A stretch of 64,000 nucleotides of DNA from Sphingomonas sp. Mn802worker (lineage in GTDB: Bacteria > Pseudomonadota > Alphaproteobacteria > Sphingomonadales > Sphingomonadaceae), in assembly GCF_000382485.1 (NCBI RefSeq), contig NZ_AORY01000021.1, positions 58,594-122,593 of the forward strand, read 5' to 3'. The position numbers and the translations under genes are program-made. Numbering within the stretch: the first letter of the stretch is position 1; every line of letters begins with the position of its first letter. Positions 61,913-64,000 of the stretch are shown piece after piece. A model generated the notes under the pieces. The model did not search any database and was not told the DNA's origin. It saw only the letters and a list, made by a program, of their open reading frames with translations.

Positions 61913-64000
61913 ACAAGACGATGTTGCGCGCCGCCTTTGCCGCGGCGACCGCGCTGGCTGGCGGCGCGGTGATGGCGCCCACGACCGCGAGCGCGCAGGT
62001 GGGCCAGGCCTCTTTACGCGGTACGATCACCGCCCCGGCCGACAATCCGGTGGTGGAGGTGAGCGCAGTCGAGGTCGCGACCGGCATCCGCCGCACCGTG
62101 CCGGCGGGCGCCGACGGCAGCTACAATTTCGCCTCGCTGCGCGCAGGCACCTACAAGCTGGAGATTCGGCAGAAGAACGGCGTGCGCCAGTCGGACGCGT
62201 TCACCCTGCGCGTCGGGCAGACCGCGGGGCTCGACCTCGACCTGAGCGCGACCCTCACTGCGCCTGCCACCCCGACCGAGCCGGAAGCGGGCGGCGCGAC
62301 CGGGACCCAGCCTGCGGGCACGCCCTCGACGGGTGCCGAGACCGCGAGCGACGGCGACATCATCGTGACCGGCAGCCGCATCCGCTCGCTGTCGGGCGGA
62401 CAGGTCGGGATCAACATCACCCCCCGGCTGATCGAGCAGCTGCCGCAGAACAACCGCAACTTCCTCGCCTTCGCCGATCTGGCACCGGGCGTGCGCTTCC
62501 TTGAGCAGGCGGACGGCACCTCGCGCATCCAGGGTGGCGCGCAGGACAGCCGCACCGTCAACGTGTTCATCGACGGCGTCAGCCAGAAGGATTACGTGCT
62601 CAAGAACGGGATCACCGGTCAGGACACGTCGCAGGGCAACCCGTTCCCGCAGCTCGCGATCGGCGAGTATCAGGTGCTGTCGTCGAACTACAAGGCGGAG
62701 TTCGACCAGGTCAGCTCGGTCGCGATCACCGCGGTGACCAAGTCGGGCACCAACGAATTTCACGGCGAGGGCTTCTTCGACTACACCGACCAGAGCCTGC
62801 GCGATCGCCGCCCGAGCGAGCTGTTCCCGACGCGCCTGCCCAAGGTGGAGACGACGCAGAAGCAGTTCGGTGCGGCGCTGGGCGGTCCGATCATCAAGGA
62901 CGTGGCGCATTTCTTCGCCAGCTACGAGGGCAAGCGCCTCGACACGCCGTATGACGTGCGGCCCGAAAACGGCATTCCGGCCAGCTTCCTGCCGAGCCAG
63001 TACCAGAGCAATTTCGGCACCTTCTCGAACTCGTTCAAGGAGGACCTGTACTTCGGCAAGATCGACATCGTGCCGACCGACCGCGACCTGATCGAGCTGT
63101 CGGGCAAGTACCGCGACGAGAGCGGCGTGCAGAACGGCACCGGCTTCCTCGCGCCATCGGGGTCGACGCTCAACAAGGTCGAGGACATCCGCGGGCTGCT
63201 GCGCTGGCAGCATACCGCCGACAATTGGATCAACGACGCGCGCGTGTCCTATGAGGACAGCAAGTGGAGCCCGCAGCCCGCGGTCGACGGCAACGCCTTC
63301 CTGCTCCAGCGCACGCAGGTGCAGGTCGATCCGGTAACGAGCGCGCGGACGTTCGTGCGCTCCAACCTGCTGCAATACGGCGCCGGCACCAATTTCCAGG
63401 ACAAGGGGCAGAAGGGCTGGACCGTTCAGGACGATTTCACTTGGACCGGCTTCGAGGGCCACACGATCAAGGTCGGGTTCAAGACCAAGTTCGTGAAGCT
63501 GCGCTCGCTCCAGCAGAACCTCACCAACCCGCTCTACACCTACGACGTCAACGCCTACAGCCAGACCGGCTTCAACGACGCGAACCCGTACCGGCTGCAA
63601 TTCGGTGCGGCGGGTCCGGCGGGCAATGGCCTGGTCACATCGAACAACTTCCAGCTCGGCCTCTACGCGCAGGACGACTGGGACGTGACCGACCGGCTGA
63701 CGCTTAACCTCGGCCTGCGCTGGGATTACGAGCGGACGCCCGGCTACCTCGATTACGTGACGCCGTCCGAGATCGTGAACGCGGTGTCACCGGCGAATTA
63801 CGTCAATCTGGTCGGCGCCAATTACGCGGTCAGCGACTATATCTCGACCGGGCGCGAGCGAAAGGCGTTCACCGGCGCGTTCCAGCCGCGACTGGGCTTC
63901 ACCTACCGCTTCGACGAGGCGGGCCGCTTCTCGATGTTCGGTGGCTACGGCCGCTCGTACGACCGCAACCAGTTCGACTTCCTCCAGCAGGAGCTCGCGC
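61909..64000 (+). CDS. Oar-like TonB-dependent receptor (3' end outside window)
   Basis: 697 codons visible. Signal peptide MNKTMLRAAFAAATALAGGA...ASAQ, then a carboxypeptidase-regulatory-like (Ig-fold) domain: ASLRGTITAPADNPVVEVSA, GSYNFASLRAGTYKLEIR. A Pro/Thr/Ala linker leads to DIIVTGSRIRSLSGGQVGIN and a plug with ITPRLIEQLPQNNRNFLAFA, LAPGVRFLEQ, VFIDGVSQKDYVLKNGITGQ and YKAEFDQVSSVAITAVTKSG; the barrel then begins with AALGGPIIKDVAHFFASYEG. This is the Oar/SusC-related layout used for oligosaccharides or peptides. ATG 61909 has AGGGAAG upstream and overlaps lacI by 4 bases, linking it to beta-glucoside use. Confidence 0.92.
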   Translation, partial: MNKTMLRAAFAAATALAGGAVMAPTTASAQVGQASLRGTITAPADNPVVEVSAVEVATGIRRTVPAGADGSYNFASLRAGTYKLEIRQKNGVRQSDAFTLRVGQTAGLDLDLSATLTAPATPTEPEAGGATGTQPAGTPSTGAETASDGDIIVTGSRIRSLSGGQVGINITPRLIEQLPQNNRNFLAFADLAPGVRFLEQADGTSRIQGGAQDSRTVNVFIDGVSQKDYVLKNGITGQDTSQGNPFPQLAIGEYQVLSSNYKAEFDQVSSVAITAVTKSGTNEFHGEGFFDYTDQSLRDRRPSELFPTRLPKVETTQKQFGAALGGPIIKDVAHFFASYEGKRLDTPYDVRPENGIPASFLPSQYQSNFGTFSNSFKEDLYFGKIDIVPTDRDLIELSGKYRDESGVQNGTGFLAPSGSTLNKVEDIRGLLRWQHTADNWINDARVSYEDSKWSPQPAVDGNAFLLQRTQVQVDPVTSARTFVRSNLLQYGAGTNFQDKGQKGWTVQDDFTWTGFEGHTIKVGFKTKFVKLRSLQQNLTNPLYTYDVNAYSQTGFNDANPYRLQFGAAGPAGNGLVTSNNFQLGLYAQDDWDVTDRLTLNLGLRWDYERTPGYLDYVTPSEIVNAVSPANYVNLVGANYAVSDYISTGRERKAFTGAFQPRLGFTYRFDEAGRFSMFGGYGRSYDRNQFDFLQQELA

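Overview
The window reads as chromosome of a sphingomonad-like alphaproteobacterium (Sphingomonas or a close relative). It is G+C rich with tightly packed genes. It carries five TonB-dependent receptors whose plugs open with the sphingomonad-style 'VVTGSRI' motif, plus a LOV histidine kinase and Wza-type polysaccharide export genes. No rRNA, tRNA or CRISPR array was seen. The species is inference; it rests on gene style only.

Left part (1-6.3 kb): the 5' portion of a TonB-dependent receptor running off the window, a DUF3147 membrane protein, a 54-aa hypothetical, a LOV-domain (blue-light) hybrid histidine kinase, and a two-gene hydrolase/SDR operon.

6.3-29.7 kb is a polysaccharide island. 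Its outer edges are marked by a direct repeat: an intact HNH endonuclease gene at 29.2-29.7 kb, and a ~107-bp decayed copy of that gene's 3' end at 6.29-6.40 kb. Inside lie a beta-helix (tailspike/lyase-like) gene flanked by two related small ORFs, an outer-membrane beta-barrel, and a complete ddhDABC-type pathway for a CDP-3,6-dideoxy-4-keto-hexose (minus strand). Divergent from it runs a + strand operon: HpcH/HpaI aldolase, HAD phosphatase, ThDP-dependent enzyme, NAD(P) reductase/epimerase, Wza-like exporter, Wzz-like protein, and a three-gene Gtr-type glycosylation set (GT2, GtrA flippase, membrane GT). A Tat-exported beta-helix protein and a GT39-like transferase close the island. The combination suggests synthesis of a branched-chain deoxysugar. 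This resembles yersiniose, but the extra aldolase and phosphatase may supply an unusual 2-keto acid donor.

29.7-31.6 kb looks plasmid-derived. A MOBF/R388-like oriT core (hairpin plus nic-like sequence) sits between nine phased 11-bp repeats resembling R388 stbDRs and a ribbon-helix-helix, TrwA-like gene. No relaxase follows, so it appears to be a stranded transfer origin.

31.7-51.7 kb: a DUF2252 protein, an 1806-aa autotransporter with a TIGR03032/DUF4915 neighbour, a DUF1624-like acyltransferase, a siderophore-type receptor, an SDR plus DJ-1/PfpI pair, and two paralogous large TonB receptors facing each other.

52-55.5 kb is a decay zone: an IS5-family (IS427-like) element with a broken transposase, a frameshifted GH19 endolysin, small stress-type genes, a truncated PAS gene, and a CsbD-like gene interrupted by an amber codon.

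55.9-64 kb: a divergent HxlR/SDR pair with a palindromic candidate operator, then a carbohydrate-uptake set (GPH-type MFS transporter, GH3 beta-glucosidase, LacI regulator with a perfect 14-bp palindrome, and an Oar-like TonB receptor running off the right edge).
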